Source of the DNA: an uncultured Algibacter sp.
Lineage (GTDB): Bacteria; Bacteroidota; Bacteroidia; Flavobacteriales; Flavobacteriaceae
Assembly: GCA_947499935.1 (NCBI GenBank)
Contig: CANMQH010000005.1
Span: 1-64,000 of the forward strand
Length of the DNA stretch: 64,000 nt
Direction: 5' to 3'
Part shown: positions 50,237 to 60,010 of the stretch, piece after piece
How the letters are laid out: every line of letters starts with the position of its first letter
Position numbering within the stretch: position 1 is the first letter of the stretch
Program-made: the position numbers and the translations under genes
Notes under the pieces: model-generated
Told to the model about the DNA's origin: nothing
The model's input: only the letters and a program-made list of their open reading frames with translations
The model's database searches: none

Positions 50237-51883
50237 TTACTTTTTTAAAAATTTAAATGTTGACTCTTCTATTTTTAATAAATAAATACCTGAGCTTAAT
50301 TTACTTAATCCTATACTTGAATTTTTGTTTGATATACTGGTTTCCATTATTTTTTGTCCATTCAAGTTAAAGATAGAGGCATCCATGGCTCTAAAAATTC
50401 CTGAAACAAAAACCTTATCGATTACAGGGTTTGGATAAAAAATAAGTTTTAACGATCCATTATTATCTGAAATACTCAAATCTGGATCTTCTATTACAGA
50501 AATAACAACACCATCATTGCTATAATTAACTGTATCCCATACCCTTCCTAAGGGAAGTACAGGTAAATTAATAGTGCTAAATGTATTTAAAATAGCACCA
50601 CCTTGTTTTAATATTGTAAAAGCATCTCCTATTTCTGGCTCAAAACCAAACAAAAGAGAAACATTTAAAGTACCGTTTAGCACGACACTTTCGCTTACAA
50701 ATAATTGATCATAAGTAGTACTAGCTAGAGTTCCTGCTAAGTTTATATTTAAAGACGCTGTACTTGTTTGCGTAAGAGCATCTAAACTGTATCTACCAAC
50801 AGCTTCTCTAAAATTTCCCGGAGCTATTGCCCCATCATTAAAAAAACCACCAATGTGCTGACTATTAAAACCACTTAATAATCCTAAATTATTTATTTTA
50901 GAACCCGTAAAACTATTTGTAATTGAACCATTATTTTGTAATTCTCCAACACTTGCTATGCTTATTGAAGATTGATTAGTAAGAATACCATTGTTTGTGA
51001 ATTTACCGTCCTTGATTAAAAAAGCATTTGATTGATTAACAACTTCACAATTTGATGACACGAATACATTGCCATTACTAGTAAACGACCCTAGAGACAT
51101 CACATTAAACTTAGCAGTATTTTCTATATTAATCAAATTTGAATTGGTTAAACTACCATCATCTATTGTCAAATTAGCTAATGCTCCCGTAATGGTCATT
51201 ACACCTAAATTATTTATTTTTCCATTACTTCCATTTGTAAACGTATTTGCACATGTGATAACACCTTCTGAATTATTAATAAAATCTCCTAGATTAGTAA
51301 TTTCACCATCTTCAAATACAGTAAACTGACCAGAATTATTTATAACAGGAGAACCTATAACAGATGTTCTATTAGCAAACTTACCTTCTATAATTTCTAT
51401 TGTTCCTAAATTTTCAAAACTATTATTATTAGAAAATGTTGCTAGAGAACCCGACACTTTTATAATACCCTCAGAAGATACCGATATGTCACCTAAATTT
51501 GAAAGTCCAGAACTAGCTCCTATCAAAAATTCCGAAAAATCTTCCACTAACAATTTACCTCCCGGCCCCACACTAAAAAAAGTCTCGTTTATAGTTAATT
51601 TATTAAAATTAATTAGACTACCATTAATAATATTAATTGAAGATTGACTACTTACAGCAATAGAACTTTCTATAGTTCCATAATTAATAATTTTAGTCAT
51701 GATTCTTAAACCTCCAGTAACCATAACAACATCTCCTGCTTGAACTACTATTCCTGGATAACTACCATTTTCCCATTGTGACGTATCAGTCCAATCACCA
51801 TTACCAGTAAATTTATATATGTTTTGCGAAAACATTGATAAACTCACTAGGGCTAGCATTAATATAAAAATTCTAAATTTCAT
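50237..51883 (-). CDS. T9SS-exported repetitive protein, beta-helix-like
   Basis: 548 aa. The signal peptide is about residues 1-19 (SLSMFSQ). Residues 30-370 carry many short Asn/Gly-rich beta repeats (ENLGTIEI, NNSGQFTV, INNLGVM, NNGILTNQ, NNGSITN), suggesting a right-handed beta helix. A hinge near 440 leads to the type A sorting domain (LKLIFYPNPVIDKVFVSG to SGIYLLKI, ending FKFLKK). It is probably a cell-surface or secreted protein, perhaps an adhesin; no enzyme domain is seen. It is divergent from the sigma gene. Confidence 0.82.
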   Translation of the reverse strand: MKFRIFILMLALVSLSMFSQNIYKFTGNGDWTDTSQWENGSYPGIVVQAGDVVMVTGGLRIMTKIINYGTIESSIAVSSQSSINIINGSLINFNKLTINETFFSVGPGGKLLVEDFSEFLIGASSGLSNLGDISVSSEGIIKVSGSLATFSNNNSFENLGTIEIIEGKFANRTSVIGSPVINNSGQFTVFEDGEITNLGDFINNSEGVITCANTFTNGSNGKINNLGVMTITGALANLTIDDGSLTNSNLINIENTAKFNVMSLGSFTSNGNVFVSSNCEVVNQSNAFLIKDGKFTNNGILTNQSSISIASVGELQNNGSITNSFTGSKINNLGLLSGFNSQHIGGFFNDGAIAPGNFREAVGRYSLDALTQTSTASLNINLAGTLASTTYDQLFVSESVVLNGTLNVSLLFGFEPEIGDAFTILKQGGAILNTFSTINLPVLPLGRVWDTVNYSNDGVVISVIEDPDLSISDNNGSLKLIFYPNPVIDKVFVSGIFRAMDASIFNLNGQKIMETSISNKNSSIGLSKLSSGIYLLKIEESTFKFLKK

Positions 51884-52088
51884 TTTTTTCTATTTATTAA
51901 TATACTTACTTTCAGTTTTTACAGTCGCTGTTTCTGTCTGTCCGACTTATTCAATAAGTAGATGCGATTACAAAAAATAATAACAGTATTTTTTTACTTA
52001 ATTTTTAGAAATTCTTAAATCTGGCTGAGTTTACTATATTTTTATTAATATTACCTTAATTTAAAAAATAGCTTGTATCATTTAATTC

Positions 52089-52694
52089 ATGACAAAAATT
52101 GCTCTCAAAAAAATAATTGATAGTGCCGCTGATGGCAATGAGTTTCCTTTTAACAGGTTTTTTGAAGACACTTTTAAAACATTACTACCCAAACTAAGTT
52201 ATTTAACAAAGTCTGAAGACAGTGCGAAAGAAGTTTTTATGATTTCTATGCAAAAATTCTGGGAACGTTTTGTTATTAATCAAGAAGACTTGCCTCATAA
52301 TAGTACAGGGTACATTTATATGATGTGTAGAAATGCATGGTTATTAGAAAAAAGGCAACCTTGGAGTGCTGTAATTTTAAATGAAAACGTCACACAAGAC
52401 GCTCTTAAAGACACTAATTACCAAATAGATACAGAAATAAACCAAGGAACAACCGCAGATGATAATTTACTAAAACATAAAGCCTTATCTATAGCTATTA
52501 ACCAATTATGCGATAAATGTAAAAAACTTATAGAAGCAGAATTAGATAGCCAGATAAAATTAAAAGATTTACAACATGATATGGGATATAGTAATTATCA
52601 AGCTTTAGTTCAAGCCAAGTATAATTGTAAAAAAAGATTAATTAAAAAGGTATACGAAGTTTTAATTAATTTAAAAAATAATAATGTTATTTAA
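52089..52694 (+). CDS. ECF-type RNA polymerase sigma factor
   Basis: 201 aa. Region 2 is recognisable (ETLKTLLPKL-like FKTLLPKLSYLTKSEDSAKEVFMISMQKFWERF near 30-63), then region 4 (SIAINQLCDKCKKLIEAELDSQIKLKDLQHDMGYSNYQALVQAKYNCKKRLIKKV). The divergent sequence means DNA-recognition residues may be weak. It begins an operon: the anti-sigma-like gene starts 3 nt after its stop. Region 4 with LSxxCKxLL and GYSNxxA fits the sigma-70 family of Bacteroidota. Confidence 0.75.
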   Translation: MTKIALKKIIDSAADGNEFPFNRFFEDTFKTLLPKLSYLTKSEDSAKEVFMISMQKFWERFVINQEDLPHNSTGYIYMMCRNAWLLEKRQPWSAVILNENVTQDALKDTNYQIDTEINQGTTADDNLLKHKALSIAINQLCDKCKKLIEAELDSQIKLKDLQHDMGYSNYQALVQAKYNCKKRLIKKVYEVLINLKNNNVI

Positions 52695-52697
52695 GGT

Positions 52698-53438
52698 ATG
52701 ACCAGTCAAGAAAAAGATATAGAATTCATTGCAAGATTTTTTGATTTTGACCTTTCTGAAACAGAATTAATAACGTTTGAGAAACGATTATTGGAAGACA
52801 CAAAATTTAATGAAAAAGTAAACACGTATCAAAAAGCAAATACCATAGTTAATAAAAATTATAACACTGAAGAAAGCAAATTAAGACTTCAAAAATGGGA
52901 AAATTTATTAGATAACAACACTACTCTTAAAACAAAAAAAACAATGCCTTGGAAATGGATTTCGGGTATTGCAGCAGGATTTATTCTATTATTTTTTGTT
53001 TGGCAAAAAAATACTGTGGTGCAAAAACCAGATATGGACCAACTTATTGCTCAATCATGGAATAAGCAAGTTGGATTGGATTTTAGCACAACTCGCGGCA
53101 ACACTACAGACTCGCTAAAACAACCCATTATAGATGCTTTTATAACTTATAGAAACAAAGATTACCAAGCCACCATTAATGTATTAAACCATTATAAAAC
53201 AGTAACAAGATATTACGAAGATGTTTTATTATTAAAAGGTTTATCGTATTACAAACAAGGAAAAACAGATATCGCTTTAAAAACGTTAGACACGCTTTCT
53301 TTATCTACTAACGAAAAAAGGTCTAAAGTAGCAAAGTGGTATAAGGGGCTCATTTATTTGGAGCAGGGTAACATAGAGCAAGCTAAAAAATTATTAATAA
53401 TACCTACTAATCAAGGACATGAAATACGCTTAAAGTAA
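52698..53438 (+). CDS. anti-sigma-like membrane protein with C-terminal helical repeats
   Basis: 246 aa. Cytosolic residues 1-83 include an acidic helix (FDLSETELITFEKRLLEDTKFNEKV), resembling anti-sigma N-termini. A membrane helix lies near 85-103 (WKWISGIAAGFILLFFVW). The periplasmic part has TPR-like helices (DYQATINVLNHYKTV, KQGKTDIALKTLDTLSL, EQGNIEQAKKLLII). It starts 3 nt after the sigma gene and overlaps the CHAT gene by 1 nt (TAATG). The function as anti-sigma is inferred from position and topology, not from a family match. Confidence 0.6.
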   Translation: MTSQEKDIEFIARFFDFDLSETELITFEKRLLEDTKFNEKVNTYQKANTIVNKNYNTEESKLRLQKWENLLDNNTTLKTKKTMPWKWISGIAAGFILLFFVWQKNTVVQKPDMDQLIAQSWNKQVGLDFSTTRGNTTDSLKQPIIDAFITYRNKDYQATINVLNHYKTVTRYYEDVLLLKGLSYYKQGKTDIALKTLDTLSLSTNEKRSKVAKWYKGLIYLEQGNIEQAKKLLIIPTNQGHEIRLK

Positions 53439-56400
53439 TGATAAAAACAATTAATAAGGTTAATCACATTAAAAGTCTTTTAATTAAACAGACAATGTTT
53501 GTCTCATTTTGTTTTTTAACTTTAAACACCTTCTCTCAAATACCTAAAGACACCTTATTAGCCTCTCAGTATTATAAAAAAGCAGACTCTTTATTACTAG
53601 TTAAAAACAATGATGAATCTATTCTATTTTTTAATAAAGCGCTTTCATTATACGAAAATGCTAAAGCTTGGGAACGTGTGGCAGATTGTTATAATGAGTT
53701 GGCTCAAATTAATTTTCATTTAAAGAAGTTTGATGTGCTAAAAACTTATGCAAAAAAAGCATTGGAAATTAGTGACTCTCATTTATCAAAAGAAAGCAAA
53801 CAGCTATCTGATGCATATAGGAGCTTAGGGCTTTATTTTGTTTCAAAAAGAGATTTTGATAAAGGAATTGATAACTTCAATTTAGCATTATTAATTTTAC
53901 AGAAAAAACATCACAAAAAACATCCAGATATTGGAATATTATTCAATGATTTGGGAGCAATAAATAATTCAAAAGGAAATTTCGAAACTGCTATTGATTA
54001 TTTAAAAAAAGCTTTAGAAATAAATCTGTTAAATAACAAAACTAAAAGTGTCGCTAAAAACTACAGTAATATTGGTAAAAGTTATGTGAGACTAAATAAG
54101 TTAAATTTGGCTTTAGATTATTTTAAGAAAAGCTTAGAAATAAATAAAAAAGACAAAAAAAACATTTTAAATCTAGGAAAAGATTATAACAATATTGGAA
54201 TTACATTAATTCAACTTATTAGATACAGTGAAAGCATCCCTTACTTTTTAAAAGCATCATCTATTTTTAAAAATAATAAAGATGGCCAAATAAGTCTTTC
54301 TTACACATATATGTATTTTGGAATAGTATATCATTACATTGGAGAAAACGATAAAGCATTAAAATATTTTAACAAAAGTATAGATATAAGAATTAAATTC
54401 TTAGGCGAATCTAACTCTTTACTGGTTAACAACTACATAAATTTAGGTGCTATCTATTCTTTAAAAAATAATTTTATAAAAGCTAAATTCTTCTACGAAA
54501 AAGCTCTAAATATTATTATGAATATTTATGGTCAAAATCATTATAATATTTCTACATTGTATACGAATATGGGAGAGTCATTTGTTTTAATGAATGAATA
54601 TGATACTGCTTTAAAATACACAAAAAAAGCTTTAAATAACCAGCTAAATATCTTTAAAAAAGATAATCCCGAAATAGCAAATGTGTATTCTAAAATTGCT
54701 CATATTTATCAAAAACAAAAAAAACTTGATGAAGCCTTGGATTACTACAAAAGAGGATTGAAAATAATGGAAAAAGCTTATGGAAAACAAAGTCCGTTAT
54801 TATCAGAGTTTTATCATAATATAGGTGTTCTATATCAAGAAATAAAAAATTATAATTCTGGATTAACGTATTTTAATAAAGCGTTAATTTCTAATTCAAA
54901 AAGCAAAAGCCTTAAAGATGTATTTAATGCTAATAATTTCTATGATTTACAATTATTATTAAAAACCATACAAGCCAAATCCAAAACATTACAATCCCAA
55001 TATGTATTAAATAATTCTATAGCATATTTAAATCAAAGTATAAATTTATATGGTGATGCTGATAAAATCATCAATCATTTAAGGCAATCCTATCAAAATC
55101 ATCAAGACAAGATAGCTTTAGCTAAACAAACTAAAGACATTTATAACAGCGCTATTGCTGCTCAACTTTTACGATACAAAGACACAAAAAACGAAAACGA
55201 TTTAACTCAAGCATGGTATTATTCAGAAAAAAGTAAATCCAATATTTTAAAAGAATTATTAGAAGACACCAATGCTAAGAAGTTCGCAGGGCTACCTGAT
55301 GAAGTATTAACGCTAGAAAAAAACATAAAATCTAACCAGGCTTATTATCAATCGCAAATTGTTAGTTTACAATCCAAAGATTCTGTAAATATTGAAAAAG
55401 TCAAAAATTTTGAAAACGAGTTGTTTTCCATAAGCCAAAAAAAAGATTCTCTTCTTAAAACCTTAAAAGAAAACCACCCTAAATACTATCAACTAAAGCA
55501 TAAAAAAAGCCTTATTACGGTTAAGGATATTCAAAATAAAATAAACGAAAAAACGACGTTATTAGAGTTTTTTACAAAAGACAGTATTACCTATGCGTTT
55601 ACAATTTCAAAACATAGCATTTCAGTAAAAGAATTAAAAACACTTCAATTAGCTCAAAAAGTAAAAAACTTAAATGAAACCATTATATCAGAAGATACCA
55701 AAGCATATAAAAAACTAGCCTATAATCTTTATAAAGAACTTATAGCCCCAATAAAAAACCAATGTATTGGAGACGAATTAGTTATTATTCCAGATGGTCC
55801 ATTATGGCATCTTAATTTCGAGCTTTTACTTACCCAAGAAAACGAGAAACAAGATAGTAGAAACTTATCCTATTTATTAAGAACATATGCTATTTCTTAT
55901 GCAAATTCGGCGAATCTGTTGTTTAATAAAACAATTAATAATGATTATTTAAATACAGAAATACGAAAAGAATGCCTCGCATTTTCATTCTCTGATGCCA
56001 CTAATGCATCCAATTCAAAAACAATACGTTTAGAGACACTTAGAAATACTAAAGAAGATTTACCAGGCGCTAGAAAAGAAATAAAAGCCATTTCCGAGAT
56101 TATAGATGGTCAGTATTATTATGGTTTAGAGGCAGATGAGGCAAATTTTAAACAAAATGCCAATCAATACAGTATGTTGCACCTCGCATTGCATGGCGAA
56201 GTTGATGATATTAAACCGCAAAATTCTAAATTATATTTCACAAAAGGCAAGGATACTATTGAGGATAATATGCTATACAATCACGAGCTTTTTGCATTAA
56301 ACATCCCAGCAGACCTAGTGGTGCTAAGCGCATGTAATACGGGATCAGGTAAAATTGCTAACGGAGAAGGTTTAATGAGTTTAGGAAATGCTTTTCAATA

Positions 56401-56734
56401 TGCTGGAGTTAAAAGCCTATTACTAAGTAAATGGGAAGTCTCAGATAGAACCACGCCAGACCTAATGCAATATTTTTATGCCAATATAAAAAATGGGATG
56501 AATAAATCTAAAGCATTACAACAAGCCAAATTAAAATATTTAAATACATCTGAAACGTTTTATACAAACCCCTTCTACTGGGGAAGTTTTTATATTATAG
56601 GCGATACAAATGCAATCCCTTTTGAAAACCATAAACTAACGCTTTATTATTGGATTATTGGAGGTATGCTTTGCTTGATAGGCATCTATTTTTTAGTTAA
56701 AAAAAAGCGTTATAAGAATACCCAAACCACATAA
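53438..56734 (+). CDS. TPR-CHAT domain protein, caspase-like peptidase
   Basis: 1098 aa. A signal peptide or N-anchor lies in the first 35 residues (IKQTMFVSFCFLTLNTFSQ). From about 40 to 500 there are many TPR units, mostly with an about 40-residue period (DFDKGIDNFNLALLIL, LNLALDYFKKSLEI, DEALDYYKRGLKIMEKAYG). A helical linker follows (about 510-700). The CHAT domain fills about 740-1060, with catalytic dyad H919 (LHLALHGE) and C966 (VVLSACNTGSG), then LSKWEVSD. A C-terminal membrane helix is near 1067-1087. CHAT domains are caspase-like proteases. Here it faces the periplasm by topology. Coupled to the preceding gene by a 1-nt overlap. Confidence 0.88.
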   Translation: MIKTINKVNHIKSLLIKQTMFVSFCFLTLNTFSQIPKDTLLASQYYKKADSLLLVKNNDESILFFNKALSLYENAKAWERVADCYNELAQINFHLKKFDVLKTYAKKALEISDSHLSKESKQLSDAYRSLGLYFVSKRDFDKGIDNFNLALLILQKKHHKKHPDIGILFNDLGAINNSKGNFETAIDYLKKALEINLLNNKTKSVAKNYSNIGKSYVRLNKLNLALDYFKKSLEINKKDKKNILNLGKDYNNIGITLIQLIRYSESIPYFLKASSIFKNNKDGQISLSYTYMYFGIVYHYIGENDKALKYFNKSIDIRIKFLGESNSLLVNNYINLGAIYSLKNNFIKAKFFYEKALNIIMNIYGQNHYNISTLYTNMGESFVLMNEYDTALKYTKKALNNQLNIFKKDNPEIANVYSKIAHIYQKQKKLDEALDYYKRGLKIMEKAYGKQSPLLSEFYHNIGVLYQEIKNYNSGLTYFNKALISNSKSKSLKDVFNANNFYDLQLLLKTIQAKSKTLQSQYVLNNSIAYLNQSINLYGDADKIINHLRQSYQNHQDKIALAKQTKDIYNSAIAAQLLRYKDTKNENDLTQAWYYSEKSKSNILKELLEDTNAKKFAGLPDEVLTLEKNIKSNQAYYQSQIVSLQSKDSVNIEKVKNFENELFSISQKKDSLLKTLKENHPKYYQLKHKKSLITVKDIQNKINEKTTLLEFFTKDSITYAFTISKHSISVKELKTLQLAQKVKNLNETIISEDTKAYKKLAYNLYKELIAPIKNQCIGDELVIIPDGPLWHLNFELLLTQENEKQDSRNLSYLLRTYAISYANSANLLFNKTINNDYLNTEIRKECLAFSFSDATNASNSKTIRLETLRNTKEDLPGARKEIKAISEIIDGQYYYGLEADEANFKQNANQYSMLHLALHGEVDDIKPQNSKLYFTKGKDTIEDNMLYNHELFALNIPADLVVLSACNTGSGKIANGEGLMSLGNAFQYAGVKSLLLSKWEVSDRTTPDLMQYFYANIKNGMNKSKALQQAKLKYLNTSETFYTNPFYWGSFYIIGDTNAIPFENHKLTLYYWIIGGMLCLIGIYFLVKKKRYKNTQTT

Positions 56735-56892
56735 GTATTTCTAAAGAATCAAGATAGACTAAAAAAAATAGTAAATACTCATTATATAGCCTTTAAATTA
56801 ATTGTAGAGATTTAAATAATAAGGCTAAAAATTTTAATTATTCACAACGGTACTTCTAATAAGTAAAAAAATCAATAAAACTTATAAACAGC

Positions 56893-56912
56893 TAGCTTTG
56901 TTAATTAAAGCT
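56893..56912 (+). promoter_or_regulatory. ppc promoter -7 box and overlapping dyad
   Basis: TAGCTTTG (56893-56900) matches TAnnTTTG, 49 nt before the ppc ATG. AGCTTT (56894-56899) and AAAGCT (56907-56912) form a small inverted repeat over it. Either a promoter with an operator or coincidence. Confidence 0.4.
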
Positions 56913-56949
56913 TCACTACTTTTATAGTTAATTTCAATAGAATAATAGC

Positions 56950-59544
56950 ATGTCCGTAGAGCCAAAAATAACAAGATTTAATCAAAACGTATTATCAAAA
57001 TACCAGATATACAATAGCATATTCATGACTTTACCTTTTGATGCTGTTACAAAAACTGGTGTATTGTTGCCTTTATTTCACGAAACATGTAAAAAAGGCT
57101 TTGCAAAAGGAGACAACCCTACGACTATTGTAGATACTTTTTTTGAAAAATACCAAGCACGTCGCGGTAAGGAAAGCCAAATAAACCTTCTTTTTAGATT
57201 TATACAATACATAGAAAGACAAGTTGTACTTTTTGATGCTATTGAAGATGCCGCATTTCCCATAGTAAATAATATGGATGGTATTGGTACATTAAGAAAT
57301 CTTAAAGACAATGCTATTTCTGAAAATAAGTTAGAGGAATTACAAAATTATCTAGAGGAATTTAAAGTGCGTATTGTGTTAACGGCACATCCTACACAAT
57401 TTTACCCAGGATCTGTGTTAGGGATTATTACCAATTTAACGCAGGCCATAAAAGCAAATGATTTATCAGAAATAAATAATTTGTTTGGACAATTAGGAAA
57501 AACACCTTTCTTTAAACATAAAAAACCGACACCTTATGATGAGGCAAAAAGCTTAATCTGGTATCTAGAAAATGTATTTTACTCGTCATTTGGCAAAATA
57601 TATAATTACATACAACAAAATATATACGACGACGGTAAAAAGCATAACGAAATTATAAATATCGGGTTTTGGCCAGGAGGTGATAGAGATGGAAATCCTT
57701 TTGTAAAGCCAGATACAACGTTAAAAGTAGCTAAAAAGCTAAAACAATCTATACTTAGCAAATATTACGAAGACCTAAAAAATCTAAAACGAAAACTTAC
57801 CTTTAGAGGCGTAGAAGATCGTATTATAAGACTAGAAACCATGCTCTATAATTATAGTATAGACTTAAATTCGGATAACGCACTTTCAGATAAAGAACTG
57901 ATTAAAGAGTTACTTAGTATTAGAGATTTAATTGTAAAAGAACATCAATCCCTTTATGTTAGTGAGATAAACAATTTAATAAATAGAGTCCATTTATTTG
58001 GATATCGTTTTGCTACCTTAGATATTAGACAAGATAGTAGAATACACCATGCTGTTTTTACAACCGTAATAGACCATTTAATTAGTACTGGCAACTCATC
58101 TTTCCCAGATAATTATCATGATTTATCAGAAAGCGAACAGATTGAAGTTTTATCTAAAGCCAACGATAGCATACCCGATTTAGATGTCTTTAAAGACGAG
58201 ATGGTAAATAATACGTTAAAAACCATTGGTGTTATAAAAGACATTCAAAAAAGTAATGGCGAACTTGGAGCAAACCGTTACATTATAAGTAACAACCAAA
58301 CGGCATTAAACGTTATGCAAGTATTTGCTATGCTTAAAATAGTAGCATTTAAAGATGAATTAACAGTTGATGTTGCTCCACTATTTGAAACCATTCCAGA
58401 TTTAGAAAATGCACCAGGTGTTATGGAGCAGCTTTATACTAACCCTGAATACATGGCTCATTTAAGAGCAAGAGGAAGTAAACAAAGTATCATGCTCGGT
58501 TTTTCTGACGGCACCAAAGATGGTGGTTATTTAATGGCCAACTGGGGTATTTATAAAGCTAAAGAACTACTTACCGAAATGTCTAGAAAATATGATATTA
58601 CCGCTATTTTCTTTGACGGACGTGGTGGACCACCAGCGCGTGGAGGTGGAAAAACACACCAATTCTACTCTTCTTTAGGACCAACGATTGAAGATAAAGA
58701 GGTACAACTTACCATACAAGGGCAAACCATTAGCTCTAATTTTGGTACATTAGATTCGTCTCAGTATAACTTAGAGCAATTAATAAGTTCTGGTATAATG
58801 AATAGAATTGGTAAAGATAAAAATCAAATGTCTGATAAAGACCGATCGGTTATGAACGATTTAGCCGAAACAAGTTACCAAACCTATAAGGATTTTAAGA
58901 GCCACCCTATGTTTATACCATATTTGGAACGCATGAGTACTTTAAAGTACTATGCCAAAACTAATATTGGTAGTAGACCATCAAAACGAAACAACAATTC
59001 TGGCGGTTTAGTATTCGAAGATTTAAGAGCCATACCTTTTGTAGGCTCTTGGAGTCAATTAAAACAAAACGTACCAGGTTTTTATGGTGTTGGCACAGCG
59101 TTAAAGCAATATGAAGATAAAGGTGAATTTGATAAAGTAGAACAGCTTTACAAAAACTCAAAATTCTTTAAAACACTGTTAGAAAATAGTATGATGTCTC
59201 TAACAAAATCATTTTTTGATTTAACAAAATACATGGCTCAAGACGAAGAGTTTGGAGATTTCTGGAATATTATTCACACAGAATATACAACCACAAAAAG
59301 ACTATTACTTAAGCTTACTGGTTATAAAGAATTAATGGAAAATGAGCCTTCTGGCAAAGCATCTATCGAAGTTAGAGAATCTATTGTACTTCCACTACTT
59401 ACGATACAGCAATATGCCCTTAAAAAGATTCAAGAATTAGAAAAAGCAGGCGTTAGTGACGATAATGAGGAAAAGAAAATCTTCGAAAAAATTGTAACAC
59501 GCTCTTTATTTGGTAACATTAATGCTAGTAGAAATTCTGCTTAA
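56950..59544 (+). CDS. ppc: phosphoenolpyruvate carboxylase
   Basis: 864 aa. The catalytic His motif is LTAHPTQFYPGS near residue 148, with Gln where most enzymes have Glu (TAHPTE). Arg-bearing GFWPGGDRDGNPFV near 238, GFSDGTKDGGYLMANW near 520, and FFDGRGGPPARGGGKTH near 557 are conserved elements of the mobile and active-site loops; canonical is FHGRGG. It carboxylates PEP to oxaloacetate to refill the TCA cycle. It is a monocistronic gene. These changes mark the Bacteroidota branch, and activity is likely. A very long perfect palindrome follows the stop. Confidence 0.92.
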   Translation: MSVEPKITRFNQNVLSKYQIYNSIFMTLPFDAVTKTGVLLPLFHETCKKGFAKGDNPTTIVDTFFEKYQARRGKESQINLLFRFIQYIERQVVLFDAIEDAAFPIVNNMDGIGTLRNLKDNAISENKLEELQNYLEEFKVRIVLTAHPTQFYPGSVLGIITNLTQAIKANDLSEINNLFGQLGKTPFFKHKKPTPYDEAKSLIWYLENVFYSSFGKIYNYIQQNIYDDGKKHNEIINIGFWPGGDRDGNPFVKPDTTLKVAKKLKQSILSKYYEDLKNLKRKLTFRGVEDRIIRLETMLYNYSIDLNSDNALSDKELIKELLSIRDLIVKEHQSLYVSEINNLINRVHLFGYRFATLDIRQDSRIHHAVFTTVIDHLISTGNSSFPDNYHDLSESEQIEVLSKANDSIPDLDVFKDEMVNNTLKTIGVIKDIQKSNGELGANRYIISNNQTALNVMQVFAMLKIVAFKDELTVDVAPLFETIPDLENAPGVMEQLYTNPEYMAHLRARGSKQSIMLGFSDGTKDGGYLMANWGIYKAKELLTEMSRKYDITAIFFDGRGGPPARGGGKTHQFYSSLGPTIEDKEVQLTIQGQTISSNFGTLDSSQYNLEQLISSGIMNRIGKDKNQMSDKDRSVMNDLAETSYQTYKDFKSHPMFIPYLERMSTLKYYAKTNIGSRPSKRNNNSGGLVFEDLRAIPFVGSWSQLKQNVPGFYGVGTALKQYEDKGEFDKVEQLYKNSKFFKTLLENSMMSLTKSFFDLTKYMAQDEEFGDFWNIIHTEYTTTKRLLLKLTGYKELMENEPSGKASIEVRESIVLPLLTIQQYALKKIQELEKAGVSDDNEEKKIFEKIVTRSLFGNINASRNSA

Positions 59545-59571
59545 TTAATCAAGCCATTTAAACGAATACAT

Positions 59572-59623
59572 TTAATGACAAAAAGTTCAAATCTATTTAT
59601 AGATTTGAACTTTTTGTCATTAA
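59572..59623. terminator. 52-nt perfect palindrome downstream of ppc
   Basis: Two exact 25-bp arms (59572-59596 and 59599-59623) surround a 2-nt loop. It starts 28 nt after the ppc stop. It has T-runs inside rather than after the stem, so it would act as a strong structural end or RNA stabiliser. Its length is more than is needed for termination. Confidence 0.6.
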
Positions 59624-59655
59624 TATTACTTATAATCCATTAATATAAGAGTTCT

Positions 59656-59674
59656 AGCCTTATCCAATAAGGCT
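59656..59674. repeat. 8-bp hairpin
   Basis: AGCCTTAT (59656-59663) and ATAAGGCT (59667-59674) form a perfect stem around CCA. It lies 33 nt after the long palindrome and has no T-tract. Confidence 0.4.
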
Positions 59675-59770
59675 TACAATTATAACTACTACAATAATTA
59701 TACTTTTCTAATAAATGTGATTTCTATAATATTTTTCATTTTACAAAAAATTAATCATTTATGTTTATTG

Positions 59771-59850
59771 TTCGGTTGAGCTCAGTCGAAACCTATATAA
59801 TATTATTTATTTAAGCCCTCTTTCGTTTAGCTTCGCAAGGTGCTCAACGA
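59771..59850. repeat. repeat-like element with two palindromes
   Basis: TTCGGTTGAGCTCAGTCGAA (59771-59790) is a 20-bp near-palindrome with two G-T pairs around GAGCTC. A second, TCGTT...AACGA with inner AGC/GCT, is at 59823-59850. From memory, similar TTCGAxTGxGCTCA elements recur in intergenic DNA of Bacteroidota. Only one copy is in this window. Confidence 0.45.
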
Positions 59851-59917
59851 TAAGCATTTTATTTCATCCAATACTCAAGGGGATAAGTGTTTATGTTGTT
59901 CTTTTTTTTTACAAAAC

Positions 59918-59950
59918 AAAAAATGCCTAACAAAGTGAAAGGCATTTTTT
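59918..59950 (-). terminator. amt terminator
   Basis: AAAAAATGCCT (59918-59928) and AGGCATTTTTT (59940-59950) are exact 11-bp inverted copies. On the minus strand the stem ends in a T-run just after the amt stop at 60011. Confidence 0.8.
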
Positions 59951-60010
59951 CATCAAACTAACTAAACATTTTTCAATGTTTGCTATATGTTGTTATTGTA
60001 TTTGTATCTA

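Larger units (their letters stand above)
59545..60010. other. 466-bp intergenic region between ppc and amt
   Basis: No coding frame was seen. It contains a 52-nt palindrome (59572-59623), a second hairpin (59656-59674), a repeat-like element (59771-59850) and the amt terminator (59918-59950). The remaining bases are AT-rich and have no visible signal. Confidence 0.6.

Noticed and set aside
53438-56734. Type III-E CRISPR-linked CHAT protease (Craspase)
   Set aside because: No CRISPR repeats, Cas genes or gRAMP-like protein occur here. The partners are a sigma factor and a membrane protein.
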